Shown: positions 1-8,012 of the stretch, one piece after another
Numbering within the stretch: the stretch's first letter is position 1
Layout of the letters: the number at the start of each line of letters is the position of its first letter
NCBI GenBank assembly: GCA_964436815.1
Contig: CAYTER010000019.1
Coordinates: 1 to 34,600 of the forward strand
Reading direction: 5' to 3'
From: UBA993 sp964436815
Lineage (GTDB): Bacteria > Bacillota > Dethiobacteria > DTU022
Length of the DNA stretch: 34,600 nt
Position numbers and translations under genes: made by a program
The notes under the pieces: generated by a model
Seen by the model: the letters and a program-made list of their open reading frames with translations, nothing else
What the model was told of the DNA's origin: nothing
The model's database searches: none

Positions 1-153
1 GGAGGGGGATTTTTGGCCTTCCGCCTTTAAGGGGGAGAGAGAAACGTTATCTAATCCTCTTGGGATCAGGGGCAGGTATTGTTTTGGAAATTGTTCACGG
101 CTGAGTGGCCACAACCTGGTACCGCTGCCGCCTGCCAATATTACAGCATACAT
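1..153 (-). CDS. Mannose-1-phosphate guanylyltransferase, N-terminal fragment running off the window
   Basis: The first 51 codons of a gene that leaves the left edge. Residues 1-29 (MYAVILAGGSGTRLWPLS and then REQFPKQYLPL) carry the GGSGTRLWP nucleotide-binding signature of sugar-1-phosphate nucleotidyltransferases, and RE-FPKQ is typical of the GDP-mannose branch (ManC type). These enzymes make GDP-mannose from mannose-1-phosphate and GTP. The ATG at 153 follows GGAG with 7 bases spacing. After residue about 29 the reading does not look like the family (a Leu-Gln-x-Thr stretch is expected), and the first bases of the window are rich in G and A runs, so a frameshift or poor contig-end sequence is possible. 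GDP-mannose would be a natural donor for the GT4 enzymes next door. The family call is fairly sure; integrity is not. Confidence 0.7.
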   Translation of the reverse strand, partial: MYAVILAGGSGTRLWPLSREQFPKQYLPLIPRGLDNVSLSPLKAEGQKSPS

Positions 154-470
154 AAGATCACTCCATTCCTAAAGCCAGATCAGCAATTAACCATTAACAT
201 CACATGCCAGACAATAATACTTGTAAACTACTCATTCTAATTACTGGCAGTTTTCACTCTTATATTAAAAAATAAAGAACCATATTGTTCAATTGCTTTG
301 GCAGCCGTTATAGTGCATGTAAAAACCAGCCTGATTATCTATAAGTATCTGCCTGCCCGGACGGGTGATGAATATAAGCTATACAACATCATCCAGCCTT
401 ATTTCTGAAGCTGAATCATAAGGATATTCGCAGCTTCAGGTTCAGGTAGAAGCAGTTCATCTATTTAAGG
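154..470. other. Intergenic stretch with one imperfect hairpin
   Basis: This 317-base gap between the glycosyltransferase stop and the guanylyltransferase start holds no convincing ORF. It contains the candidate promoter at 264-292 and an inverted repeat, GAAGCTGAAT (407-416) with ATTCGCAGCTTC (426-437), just downstream of the glycosyltransferase stop. The hairpin could end that transcript, but no T-run follows it on either strand, so it is not a standard intrinsic terminator. Nothing else is apparent. Confidence 0.4.
264..292 (-). promoter_or_regulatory. Candidate sigma-70 promoter for the guanylyltransferase gene
   Basis: On the minus strand TTGAAC (287-292) and TTTAAT (264-269) are 17 bases apart, giving a leader of about 100 bases before the ATG at 153. 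Match to consensus is 4/6 and 5/6. The region is AT-rich, so chance matches are possible. Confidence 0.35.
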
Positions 471-2804
471 TCATTTCACTTTTTGCCCGTCCAGACTTAA
501 GTTAAGTTGCTGCTGATGCTGAAAGAGACCCTGGTGGGCAACCAGATGAACACGCTGCAGGGCCAGCAGAAGCGAGGCTGAAGACTCACCGCCCTGATTC
601 TGATTGATCCCGCCTGGCTGCAGACCATCGTAACAGCCGCCGTCACTGAAATCGAAAAGCGGCTGGTGAACATCGTTGCTGCCGAAGAACCAGTTAAAAG
701 CCCATTCCATTTTACTCAGCCACTGATCTTCTCCGGTTAACACGAAAGCCTGGTAACAGGCATCAACCAGGGCAGTAGCATCAATGGGCTGCTGGTCAAA
801 CAGCGCTTTCTCGCCGTCTCTTCTATACCAACCTTCGTTGCCAACCAAAGAGAGCTGACCGGTTTCGGGGTTGGTCTGGATATCGATTAGCCACGTAAGG
901 CTCTTTAAACCGGTGGCAAACATCTCCTCATGGTCGAGATTGCTTCCGGCAACAATCAGGGCCTGCGGTATTCTGGCATTATCGTAAGCAACAATATTCT
1001 CCAGCCAGAACCAGTCATCAACGGCCACTTTCGCATAAAGCTTCATCAACTTTTCCGCCAGCTCGGTCATAATCTGGCGCACCCTAGTATCACCGCCAAA
1101 ACGACGCAGATAATAATTGGCTCCGATAATAGTAAAAGCCCAGGCCCGCGGTGAAGTAAACTTTACAGGTGCATTAATTAAATCTTTAAACAACCGGGTG
1201 GAAAGACCTAATAATTCATCGCCCGGAGGGTGAGAGATGCTGTAGCCAAGTGCCCAGAGAGTGCGGCCGTGGCTGTCTTCGGAGCCGACCTCTTCCAACC
1301 AGCGGCGGTCGAAGCTTAAAAAGTTGCGCATCCTGCCCATCTTTTCATTATAGGCATGGTAAAGAAAGCTCATGTAAGTTTTAAGCAGGGGATTGATGGC
1401 ATCATCTTTAAAAAGTCGCCAGTTCATGACGGCGGCAATCAGTCCGCGGGCATTATCGTCTGTGCAATAGCCGTGGGTGCGGTCGGGAACGTTATAGACA
1501 GCATGCTGAAAAAGACCTGTGTCATCAGTAAGTGACCGCAGGTGAGTCAGATTAACATCCGGCAGGATCGAGCGTTCCGTTACATCAGCACTTTGCAGCG
1601 ATTGAGTGAACATGGTGCTGTAGCTGAAGCGGGCTTGTTCAAAAGCGGCGGCATAACTGCGGCCGACCTCTTTCCAAATCATCTGCCTGCCATACTGGTA
1701 AGAGGCTTTACGCATCCGGTTGCGCAAATCTTCATCACTTAATAGATTGATGATGCTGTCAGCCATAGCATCACTGTCGCGGAAAGGCACCAGGCTGCCG
1801 CGATCTTCGGCTAAAAGCTCTTCCGCATAGATATAGGGCGTCGAAATAATCGCCTTGCCGCAGGCCAGGGCATAGGCCAGCGTGCCGGAAGTTATCTGCT
1901 CCCGGCTTAAGTAGGGAGTTATGTAAACATCGGTTGCCACGAGAAACTGCACCAGCCGCTCCAAGGACACATACTGGTTGTAAAAAGCGACATTGCGCTC
2001 CAGCCCGTTGTCATGAACCATTTTTTCCAGTGAATGCCGGTATTCTTCGCCGTGACGGCGTTTAACTTCCGGATGAGTAGCACCGAGCACAATATATAAG
2101 GCATCGGGATGAACTTCGACAACTTTTTTCATGGCCCCGATTGAATATTCAAGGCCCTTGCTCGGGCTGATTAAGCCGAAAGTCAGCAGCACCTTGCGCC
2201 CTTCAGCCTGAAACTGATCCTTGTAGTAGGAGGGATCGAGAAAGGGCACATCCGGCGCCCCATGCGGAATCAAGTTAATTTTCTCTTCCGGAACCCGGTA
2301 GACTTTTTTCAAGATTTCCTTTGCAGCCTGGGCCATAACGACAACCGAAACTGATTGCTCGCAGATCCGCATCAGGGTCTGACGTTGTCCGGCAGAAGGC
2401 TCCTCAAGTACTGTATGAAGGGTGGTGATCGCCGGTTTTTTTAAAGCGGAAAGCAGGTAATTGATATAGTTACCATCCTCGCCGCCGAATATTCCGTATT
2501 CGTGCTGGATTGATACTGCATCTACCGGAGAAAGATTGATAAAGTCGGCTGCTCTCTGGTAATCATTACGCAGCTGATCACGGATGTGAAAGGCAACCTC
2601 GCGCTCGTAATTATAACTTTCATTACCGTTATTTAAAGCCACGACCTCGAATATATTGTCTTCCCCATTGCCATTATTGGCGCCGTAAACCAGCTTCATG
2701 CTGTTTAGCAGGTCGGCACAAAAGGTGGCTATACCGCATTTTCGCGGCGGATAGGTAGAGATAAACGATACTTTTACCGGTTTAAGGATTTTTCCGGTGT
2801 ACAT
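471..2804 (-). CDS. GT4 glycosyltransferase fused to a C-terminal helical (toroid-like) domain
   Basis: A 777-residue protein. Residues about 10-395 form a GT-B, GT4-type glycosyltransferase: an N-terminal Rossmann start (VSFISTYPPRKCGIATF), a mid-protein GLISPSKGLEY segment that begins the nucleotide-sugar domain, and SGTLAYALACGKAIISTP near 320, the usual acceptor-loop and donor-binding region. Residues about 415-775 are unrelated to GT4: Trp- and Asp-rich helical segments (CTDDNARG, DRRWLEEVGSEDSHGR, DDWFWLENIVAYDNARIPQAL, DQQPIDATALVDA) look like an alpha/alpha-toroid as in glycan-processing enzymes. The ATG at 2804 is preferred over an upstream GTG at 2813 because GAGG sits 8 bases before it. 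It lies 37 bases after the second GT4 gene and ends in TGA. GH130 and GDP-mannose genes nearby suggest a mannoside product, an inference. No transmembrane segment or signal peptide is seen, so it is probably cytoplasmic. Confidence 0.8.
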   Translation of the reverse strand: MYTGKILKPVKVSFISTYPPRKCGIATFCADLLNSMKLVYGANNGNGEDNIFEVVALNNGNESYNYEREVAFHIRDQLRNDYQRAADFINLSPVDAVSIQHEYGIFGGEDGNYINYLLSALKKPAITTLHTVLEEPSAGQRQTLMRICEQSVSVVVMAQAAKEILKKVYRVPEEKINLIPHGAPDVPFLDPSYYKDQFQAEGRKVLLTFGLISPSKGLEYSIGAMKKVVEVHPDALYIVLGATHPEVKRRHGEEYRHSLEKMVHDNGLERNVAFYNQYVSLERLVQFLVATDVYITPYLSREQITSGTLAYALACGKAIISTPYIYAEELLAEDRGSLVPFRDSDAMADSIINLLSDEDLRNRMRKASYQYGRQMIWKEVGRSYAAAFEQARFSYSTMFTQSLQSADVTERSILPDVNLTHLRSLTDDTGLFQHAVYNVPDRTHGYCTDDNARGLIAAVMNWRLFKDDAINPLLKTYMSFLYHAYNEKMGRMRNFLSFDRRWLEEVGSEDSHGRTLWALGYSISHPPGDELLGLSTRLFKDLINAPVKFTSPRAWAFTIIGANYYLRRFGGDTRVRQIMTELAEKLMKLYAKVAVDDWFWLENIVAYDNARIPQALIVAGSNLDHEEMFATGLKSLTWLIDIQTNPETGQLSLVGNEGWYRRDGEKALFDQQPIDATALVDACYQAFVLTGEDQWLSKMEWAFNWFFGSNDVHQPLFDFSDGGCYDGLQPGGINQNQGGESSASLLLALQRVHLVAHQGLFQHQQQLNLSLDGQKVK

Positions 2805-2841
2805 ATGAACCACCTCGTTTTTAGAATTCAGATGCCAGAGA

Positions 2842-3852
2842 TCAGGTTATTTGCTCATAAACCTTTATGTAGCGGTCGACCATCAGGTCGACTGTAAAAT
2901 TTTCTTCCACGTGGCGGCGGCAATCCACCCTGTTGATTTTTGATACATGCATAACAGCCTCGCAGGCCTGATCAAGGTCGTCAACTAAAAAACCGCTCAC
3001 CTGATCGGCGATCAGCTCCGGCATAGAGCCGCGGTTAAAGGCAATAACCGGGGTGCCACAGGCCATTGACTCGGCAACACTCAAGCCAAAGGGTTCATCA
3101 AAATTAATCAGGTGCAGCAGGGCTGTGGCTCCTCCCAGTACTGCCCCCTTCTGATCCGGACCGACAGGGCCAATGTAGCGAACCTGACGATCATCCAAGT
3201 AGGGCGCAACGTAACGGTCAAAATAATCCTGATCCTGGATAACACCGGCAATTATCAATGGCTTATCGACCTGCTTGGCCAGCCGGATCGATTCGTAAAC
3301 GCCTTTGTCGTGGTGGATCCGACCAAAGAACAGCAGGTAATCATCTGGCGCAGCGCTTGCGCTGAAAGGGTATTCCGCGACTGGAATGCCATGGTGGATA
3401 GTCGCAGCATAATCAAGATCAGGATTCCGATCAGCTTCGCTGATAGCCACGTAATGAACCCTGCCGTTATATTTACGGTAAACCGGCAGGATACGGGGCG
3501 AAGAGAACCCATGAATAGTGGTTAAAAGCGGGGTTTCAACCAGGCCTGAGTAACTCAGGGGAAGAAAATCAAAATGATTATGTATTAAATCGTAGCGGGA
3601 GGCTTCTTCAAAGACTTTAGAGATATGCAGGCATTCCCAGACTTTTGGATCAAGTTCCGGATCTTCGGACCAGGGATGTTCAGCAACAGCGCTTAATTTA
3701 GCGGCAGTCAGCGAGTCGGCCGTGGCATAGAGCGTAACATCGATACCACGTTTGACCAGCCCTTCGGTAAGCATGCTGACCACCCACTCCCAGGGTCCGT
3801 AATGACGGGGTGGGGTTCGCCAGGATATGGGGGCCAGCATCGCTATTTTCAT
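2842..3852 (-). CDS. GT4 family glycosyltransferase
   Basis: A 336-residue GT-B fold glycosyltransferase of family GT4. The N-terminus MKIAMLAPISWRTPP and the GPWEWVVSMLTEGL segment form the acceptor-side Rossmann domain. LLFFGRIHHDKG near residue 175 starts the donor domain, and FDEPFGLSVAESMACGTPVIAF near 255 holds the EPFGLSVAE (E-x7-E type) motif that binds the nucleotide sugar. The frame is open up to 3897, overlapping the upstream GH130 gene; AAGGAGGAAGG lies about 30 bases before the ATG at 3852, too far for a normal ribosome binding site, so the ATG at 3897 or a rare start in between is an alternative. I prefer 3852 because MKIAMLAP is the usual family start. The gene is part of a GH130-GT4-GT4 operon. 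Donor and acceptor are unknown. Confidence 0.85.
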   Translation of the reverse strand: MKIAMLAPISWRTPPRHYGPWEWVVSMLTEGLVKRGIDVTLYATADSLTAAKLSAVAEHPWSEDPELDPKVWECLHISKVFEEASRYDLIHNHFDFLPLSYSGLVETPLLTTIHGFSSPRILPVYRKYNGRVHYVAISEADRNPDLDYAATIHHGIPVAEYPFSASAAPDDYLLFFGRIHHDKGVYESIRLAKQVDKPLIIAGVIQDQDYFDRYVAPYLDDRQVRYIGPVGPDQKGAVLGGATALLHLINFDEPFGLSVAESMACGTPVIAFNRGSMPELIADQVSGFLVDDLDQACEAVMHVSKINRVDCRRHVEENFTVDLMVDRYIKVYEQIT

Positions 3853-3865
3853 ATCGCTTAAAGGC

Positions 3866-4843
3866 TTAGAGGCAGAAGCCTTCCTCCTTCGAATCATTAC
3901 AGCTCAGCAGGTGACTGACCAGGTCTTTAAGCTTGGCTGTCGCCAGGCAGACGCTGGTATCGGCGGCGCCGTAATACATGATCAGTTCATCGGTTTTTGG
4001 ATCATGGACGATCCCGGTGGGGAAGGTTACTCCGGGCACGTCTCCCACCCGCTCATAAGGTTCGTGCGGGCCAAAAACCCACTGATCACAGCGTTTTATA
4101 ATCTTCCAGGGTTCTTCCAGATCCAGCAGGGCCAGGCCGACACGATACAGACTGCCTGAGGCAGTCATACGCACCCCGTGGTAAATAATCAGCCAACCCT
4201 CATCAGTTTCAATTGGTGGCGGTCCAAGACCGACTCGCGTGCTGTCCCACCAGCCCGGACGAACGGGCAGCAGGATTTTATGCTCACCCCAGTGCACCAG
4301 ATCGGGTGAATTGGCAATCCAGATATGAGCTTCGCCGCGGATAATCGGTCTGTGGATCAACACGTAGCGGCGGTTAATCTTACGTGGAAAAAGTGAAGCA
4401 TCTTTATCTTCCGGGGGCAACATGGCGCCGCGTCTTTTAAAGGTTTGCAGGTCTTTGGACAGCGCGAGTGAAACCACGGGTCCATCCTTGGAAAAAGATA
4501 CGTAGGTCATGGCATACTGCTCCAGATCCTCAAGCCAGACAATACGCGGATCTTCTATGCCCCATCTTTCTTCATGAAATTCAGAGTCAGGGGTCATGGT
4601 TGGCTTTTCGTCAATCTGCCACCCGGTCTTACCATCATTGCTGCGGGCTACAGTCAAATGTGAAAACCCCCGCATATCCTCCACCCTGACTACCAGGTAG
4701 GTAACCCCATCATGCCTGATCGCCCCGGGGTTAAAAGTAGCATTGGAGGGGTACGGCCAACAATCGGGATTTAAGACCGGGTTGCCCTCGAAACGTTTAA
4801 AGAGCATGGTCGGCCTCTGGTGGTTGTTAAAAATCATCGACAC
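3866..4843 (-). CDS. Glycoside hydrolase family 130 protein (beta-mannoside phosphorylase or hydrolase)
   Basis: A 325-residue five-bladed beta-propeller enzyme. Family GH130 splits beta-mannosides, mostly by phosphorolysis (for example mannosyl-glucose or mannobiose to mannose-1-phosphate). Visible family signatures are NPVLNP (about 22-27), FNPGAI (about 37), WGIEDPR (about 94-100, holding the Asp assigned as general acid in the family), SLFPRK near 150, WDSTRVGLGPPP near 200 and FPTGIVHDP near 285. The start is GTG at 4843, with AAGGAG 5-8 bases before it; two ATG codons lie just inside. It is first in the GH130-GT4-GT4 operon. Mannose-1-phosphate released by it could feed the guanylyltransferase at the window edge. 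The family call is firm. Phosphorylase versus hydrolase is not resolved. Confidence 0.88.
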   Translation of the reverse strand: MSMIFNNHQRPTMLFKRFEGNPVLNPDCWPYPSNATFNPGAIRHDGVTYLVVRVEDMRGFSHLTVARSNDGKTGWQIDEKPTMTPDSEFHEERWGIEDPRIVWLEDLEQYAMTYVSFSKDGPVVSLALSKDLQTFKRRGAMLPPEDKDASLFPRKINRRYVLIHRPIIRGEAHIWIANSPDLVHWGEHKILLPVRPGWWDSTRVGLGPPPIETDEGWLIIYHGVRMTASGSLYRVGLALLDLEEPWKIIKRCDQWVFGPHEPYERVGDVPGVTFPTGIVHDPKTDELIMYYGAADTSVCLATAKLKDLVSHLLSCNDSKEEGFCL

Positions 4844-4929
4844 TTGTTCTCCTTTTACTGACGCATTGGTTTAAGATTAATGAGCTGTTCATCTAGTCGT
4901 ATAACGATTGCACTGATCAATTGATTTAG

Positions 4930-4966
4930 TTCGCGACAGCAGTTTTTTTTCCTGCTGTTCAGCGAA
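4930..4966. repeat. Hairpin with an eight-T loop downstream of the MBL gene
   Basis: TTCGC (4930-4934) and ACAGCAG (4936-4942) pair with CTGCTGT (4952-4958) and GCGAA (4962-4966). The loop contains T8 on the plus strand. It lies 7-43 bases past the stop of the MBL gene and could mark its transcript end, but a T-tail after the stem is lacking. Confidence 0.45.
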
Positions 4967-4972
4967 GGATGG

Positions 4973-5668
4973 TTAACCGAAAAAGTAGCGCTTAATCTGC
5001 TCAAAATTACGGGCTACCGCCTGGGCCCCGGAAACATAACCCATATGACCCGGCAGCAGAAGATCGATGCTGCTGAGCGCTGCCAGCTTATCGACACTTT
5101 GTTCCATCACAGAGATATCCCCGCCCGGTAGATCAGTTCTGCCGATGCTGTTCTGAAAAATGGTATCTCCGCTAATGAGAGCCTTTTCACCTGGCAGGTA
5201 AAAACAGACACAGCCTGGTGAGTGTCCCGGCGAAGTAATAACCGCGATCTTTTCACTTAAGTTTTCGGCGGGATTGAGCGCAAGCTCTCCTTCTTCAAGA
5301 TAGAAATCCGGCTTCAGATCGGGCAGGTCTTTGCCACTGCGCGAGGCGTAGTGCTGGCTGATTGCCTCCAAGATAAATTCATCACCGCGGTTAATGGCAA
5401 AGCGGGCCCCACTTTCCTTGCGGACTAATCCGGCAGCTTCAACGTGATCGGGGTGCCCGTGAGTACAGAGTATTAAATCAATCTCATTTAAAGAAACGCC
5501 ATCAGTTTCTGCCTGCCGGCGTAAAGTTTCAAGACAGCTTTCGTTGAAATCGTTATAAATATGACCGGGATCAAAGAGCACTGTCTGATCACCCTTGTAA
5601 ATAATGCTGTTACAATTGTTGGCACGTCCCTGCCAGGGATACCAATATAATTTTTCGGTCAGCTGCAT
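4973..5668 (-). CDS. MBL-fold (glyoxalase II-like) metallohydrolase
   Basis: A 231-residue metallo-beta-lactamase-fold protein. The metal-binding motif CTHGHPDH lies near residue 70 (H-x-H-x-D-H), with further ligands in SPGHSPG (about 148), SGDTIF (about 167, bridging Asp) and LPGHMG near 207. Length and motif spacing fit small hydrolases related to glyoxalase II. The substrate cannot be told. The ATG at 5668 follows GGAGG by about 7 bases. It stands alone, divergent from the radical SAM gene, and has no signal peptide. A second MBL protein of similar size is encoded at 31872-32519. Confidence 0.85.
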   Translation of the reverse strand: MQLTEKLYWYPWQGRANNCNSIIYKGDQTVLFDPGHIYNDFNESCLETLRRQAETDGVSLNEIDLILCTHGHPDHVEAAGLVRKESGARFAINRGDEFILEAISQHYASRSGKDLPDLKPDFYLEEGELALNPAENLSEKIAVITSPGHSPGCVCFYLPGEKALISGDTIFQNSIGRTDLPGGDISVMEQSVDKLAALSSIDLLLPGHMGYVSGAQAVARNFEQIKRYFFG

Positions 5669-5823
5669 AAATACCCTCCATTGTAAGCTTTGTTAATTCC
5701 TTTATTTTATTTCAAAAACTTTATGTATCATATCATATAAAAACGATGAAAGGGAACTGCTCACCCGCTTTGGGCTTGATCTTCGAAAATGATGGAGCCC
5801 CGTATATTTTTTATTTTTAAAGT

Positions 5824-5852
5824 TTGTAGATGATAGCAAACTCTGATATAAT
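5824..5852 (+). promoter_or_regulatory. Candidate extended -10 promoter for the radical SAM maturase
   Basis: TGATATAAT (5844-5852) gives a perfect TATAAT with the TGn extension; TTGTAG (5824-5829) sits 17 bases upstream as a weak -35. It would leave a leader of about 65 bases before the ATG at 5924. Confidence 0.5.
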
Positions 5853-5923
5853 AATTATAACCATATTGGTTAGTTATATTACCGGTCCTCTTTTGGCCTG
5901 GAGAATTAGCTGGGGTATACTCA

Positions 5924-7150
5924 ATGACGGATAGCGCTAGCAAGACCGCCAAAAAAGAAAAAGATTTTTTGATTAAAAATGATTACATTGTTGATCAAAA
6001 CAGTGATGAAATAATTTTACATAAAATTGGGCCGGGCTTAAAAAAGCTTTACCTGGAGCTGACTGTCAATTGCAACCTTAAGTGTATAACCTGTATGCGG
6101 CAGCAGTGGCCGTCTGTGCCGGAGGGGGAAATTGGTAGCACGCTTTTTGATAAACTCATTAAGCAGCTTGAAGAATTTCCGCACCTTGAGAAAATTCACC
6201 TGGGAGGTTTCGGCGAACCCCTGGCGCACAGCCGCTCCCTGGAAATGATTGCAGCACTGACCGCAAAGGGATACAGGGTGTCACTGAATACGAACGGCAC
6301 CCTGGTTGATGATTATACCGCTTCAAGCCTGATTGAAGCAGGAGTTCATGCGATCTATTTTTCCATTGACGGCCTGAAACCTGAAACGTTCAAACAAATC
6401 AGGGTTAACGGCGATTACACTGATGTCATCAATAATATCCTAAAGCTGCGTGCTTTAAAGCAAAAGCATAAAGTAAACTACCCCAAGATTGGCCTCGAGT
6501 TTGTGATGATGAAAAGTAATGTTAACCAGCTTCCCCTCCTGCCTGACCTGGCCCGTAAAGTGGGCGCCCCCACCGTACTGGTTACCAACCTGCTGGCCTA
6601 TTCGGAAGAAATGTACCACGAGGTTCTTTACGAATGTCCGGATAAAAACAGGGAAATGGGAGCCGGTGTGCTGGCTCCGCCTAATTGGAACGGGTTAAAA
6701 AGCAGTATTGCTTTTCCGGAGCCGGCTGTCTGGCCGGCTGTTGAAAATGATTATGTCCTGTGGGGTTCGCTGCGCCTGCCCCGGATCTACTGGGGCAGCA
6801 GCAGGCGCTGCGGTTTTGTTGGCGATGATGCTGCGGTAATCCGCTGGGACGGAGCTGTCAGTCCCTGCTACGCCCTGATGTATGACTACCCTTATTATCT
6901 CGATAACCGGCGCAAAGAAGTCCGCGCCCATTTATTTGGCAATTTGCAAAATCAAACTCTTTACGAGATTTGGAACAGCCCTGAATACTTGCGTTTCCGC
7001 TACCGGGTGCGTCATAACCTCTTCCCCTCCTGCATGGATTGTTCGGCAGCCAAAACCTGTGACTACACGGAGAGAAACGAAGATTGCTGGGGTAACGTGC
7101 CCTCCTGCGCCGATTGCCTCTGGTCGCAGGGCATTGTCCGCTGCCCGTGA
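5924..7150 (+). CDS. Radical SAM/SPASM protein, probable tungsten-cofactor oxidoreductase maturase
   Basis: A 408-residue radical SAM enzyme. The SAM-binding [4Fe-4S] motif is C50-NLK-C54-IT-C57. It is followed by GGFGEP (about 90) and SIDG (about 148). The C-terminus (from about 300) is cysteine-rich, SPASM-like, with CGFVGDDAAVIRWDG, SPCYAL, CMDC and a final PSCADCLWSQGIVRCP. That ending and its position beside a MoaD-like gene and an aldehyde ferredoxin oxidoreductase match the radical SAM family proposed to mature tungsten-pterin oxidoreductases; the reaction itself is not known to me. The ATG at 5924 has only a weak upstream GGGG, so the exact start is less certain. The stop is TGA. Orientation is convergent to aor and moaD, with brnTA lying between them. 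Confidence 0.8.
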   Translation: MTDSASKTAKKEKDFLIKNDYIVDQNSDEIILHKIGPGLKKLYLELTVNCNLKCITCMRQQWPSVPEGEIGSTLFDKLIKQLEEFPHLEKIHLGGFGEPLAHSRSLEMIAALTAKGYRVSLNTNGTLVDDYTASSLIEAGVHAIYFSIDGLKPETFKQIRVNGDYTDVINNILKLRALKQKHKVNYPKIGLEFVMMKSNVNQLPLLPDLARKVGAPTVLVTNLLAYSEEMYHEVLYECPDKNREMGAGVLAPPNWNGLKSSIAFPEPAVWPAVENDYVLWGSLRLPRIYWGSSRRCGFVGDDAAVIRWDGAVSPCYALMYDYPYYLDNRRKEVRAHLFGNLQNQTLYEIWNSPEYLRFRYRVRHNLFPSCMDCSAAKTCDYTERNEDCWGNVPSCADCLWSQGIVRCP

Positions 7151-7166
7151 TTTTTTAAGCAATATG

Positions 7167-7195
7167 TTGCTATTTAAGTATAATTATTATATAAT
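7167..7195 (+). promoter_or_regulatory. Candidate promoter of brnTA placed directly before the brnT start
   Basis: TTGCTA (7167-7172) and a perfect TATAAT (7190-7195) are 17 bases apart. Transcription would begin near 7202, only about 3 bases before the brnT ATG at 7205, which predicts a leaderless message. A second TATAAT at 7179-7184 has no good -35. Confidence 0.5.
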
Positions 7196-7204
7196 TTTTA
7201 TACC

Positions 7205-7465
7205 ATGATGTTTGAATTCGACTTGCAGAAAAGCAGTAGCAACAGGGATAAACATAAGATCGATTTTATTGAAGGCCAGAAGCTTTTTTATGATCCCAGG
7301 CTGATCATCGTCCAGGCAAGAACAGAAGATGAAGTGCGCTATCTTGCGATTGGCATCATTGATAATAAACACTGGTCTGCAATCGTTACGATTCGCGAAG
7401 AGCGGATCCGGATAATCTCGATCCGCCGGAGTCGTTCAGAGGAGGTTTTAATTTATGAAAGCTAA
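7205..7465 (+). CDS. brnT: BrnT family toxin (ribonuclease)
   Basis: An 86-residue protein of the BrnT family, the RelE-like ribonuclease half of type II BrnT/BrnA toxin-antitoxin systems. Family features are the FEFD-x-KS-x-NRDKHKIDF start, FYDPRLI, RTEDEVRYLAIG and the C-terminal RIISIRRSRSEE. Its stop overlaps the brnA start by 11 bases, the usual translationally coupled toxin-first order. No ribosome binding site precedes either of the two ATG codons (7205 and 7208). With the predicted promoter this suggests leaderless translation. Well recognised family; activity not testable here. Confidence 0.9.
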   Translation: MMFEFDLQKSSSNRDKHKIDFIEGQKLFYDPRLIIVQARTEDEVRYLAIGIIDNKHWSAIVTIREERIRIISIRRSRSEEVLIYES

Positions 7466-7682
7466 AGAACTTGAAAAGCTTTTTGACGAAGGGCAGGACA
7501 TTACCAAGCATCTTGATCTTTCAAAAACAGCCCGTCCCAACGAAATGACACAGCGAGTTAATGTCGATTTTCCGGTTTGGATGGTTGAAGCCCTGGACAG
7601 GGAGTCAAAACGTCTTGGGGTGCCACGGCAATCGGTCATCAAGTTTTGGGTTGCCGAAAAGCTCAGCGACTACTCTGCTTAA
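7455..7682 (+). CDS. brnA: BrnA family antitoxin
   Basis: A 75-residue partner of BrnT. The C-terminal half, from RVNVDFPVWMVEALDRESKRLG to VIKFWVAEKL, is a ribbon-helix-helix DNA-binding unit of the BrnA/CopG type. The N-terminal half (DITKHLDLSKTARPN) would contact the toxin. BrnA antitoxins neutralise BrnT and repress their own operon. The ATG at 7455 has a strong AGGAGG (7440-7445) 9 bases upstream, unlike brnT. It overlaps the end of brnT and is followed by a bidirectional terminator. Confidence 0.9.
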   Translation: MKAKELEKLFDEGQDITKHLDLSKTARPNEMTQRVNVDFPVWMVEALDRESKRLGVPRQSVIKFWVAEKLSDYSA

Positions 7683-7722
7683 AAAGAAATAAACAATTTA
7701 TTTAAAAATATAGTTGAATTAA

Positions 7723-7750
7723 GCCGGCGTTCCTGCTAGAGAACGCCGGC
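7723..7750. terminator. Bidirectional intrinsic terminator between brnA and moaD
   Basis: A perfect 10-base inverted repeat GCCGGCGTTC / GAACGCCGGC with an 8-base loop. It sits between two convergent genes. The flanks are AT-rich on the brnA side, which serves as a loose T-tract for the minus-strand transcript; the plus-strand tail is TTACTTTATG. Confidence 0.75.
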
Positions 7751-7761
7751 TTACTTTATGC

Positions 7762-8004
7762 TTAGCCCCCGGCAACCGGCGGGAAAATGGCTACCTGCTC
7801 GCCTTCTTCCAACCGGTAATCAAGCGGCCGGGCTTTATGCCTGATAAAAACCTGCTTTACCGCGCCCTCTTTGATGCCCAACATCTTAATTAAATCATTT
7901 ACAGTTGATCCTTCCGACAATTCCACCTGGAAAGGGCTGTTGCCTTCTCCTGTAGGATTGTAGCTGGAAAGAGTGGCGTAAAGGCGGGCTTTAACTTTGA
8001 TCAT
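7762..8004 (-). CDS. MoaD/ThiS family beta-grasp protein of the AOR locus
   Basis: An 80-residue ubiquitin-like protein ending in FPPVAGG, the diglycine tail that MoaD-type sulfur carriers need for adenylation and thiocarboxylation. MoaD donates sulfur to make the dithiolene of molybdopterin, which also serves tungsten cofactors. The gene starts at 8004, only 8 bases after the aor stop, so it is co-transcribed with aor. A dedicated MoaD copy next to an aldehyde oxidoreductase is common in anaerobes. The start is the ATG at 8004 with a distant GGAG inside the end of aor. Confidence 0.88.
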   Translation of the reverse strand: MIKVKARLYATLSSYNPTGEGNSPFQVELSEGSTVNDLIKMLGIKEGAVKQVFIRHKARPLDYRLEEGEQVAIFPPVAGG

Positions 8005-8012
8005 TGTGACTT

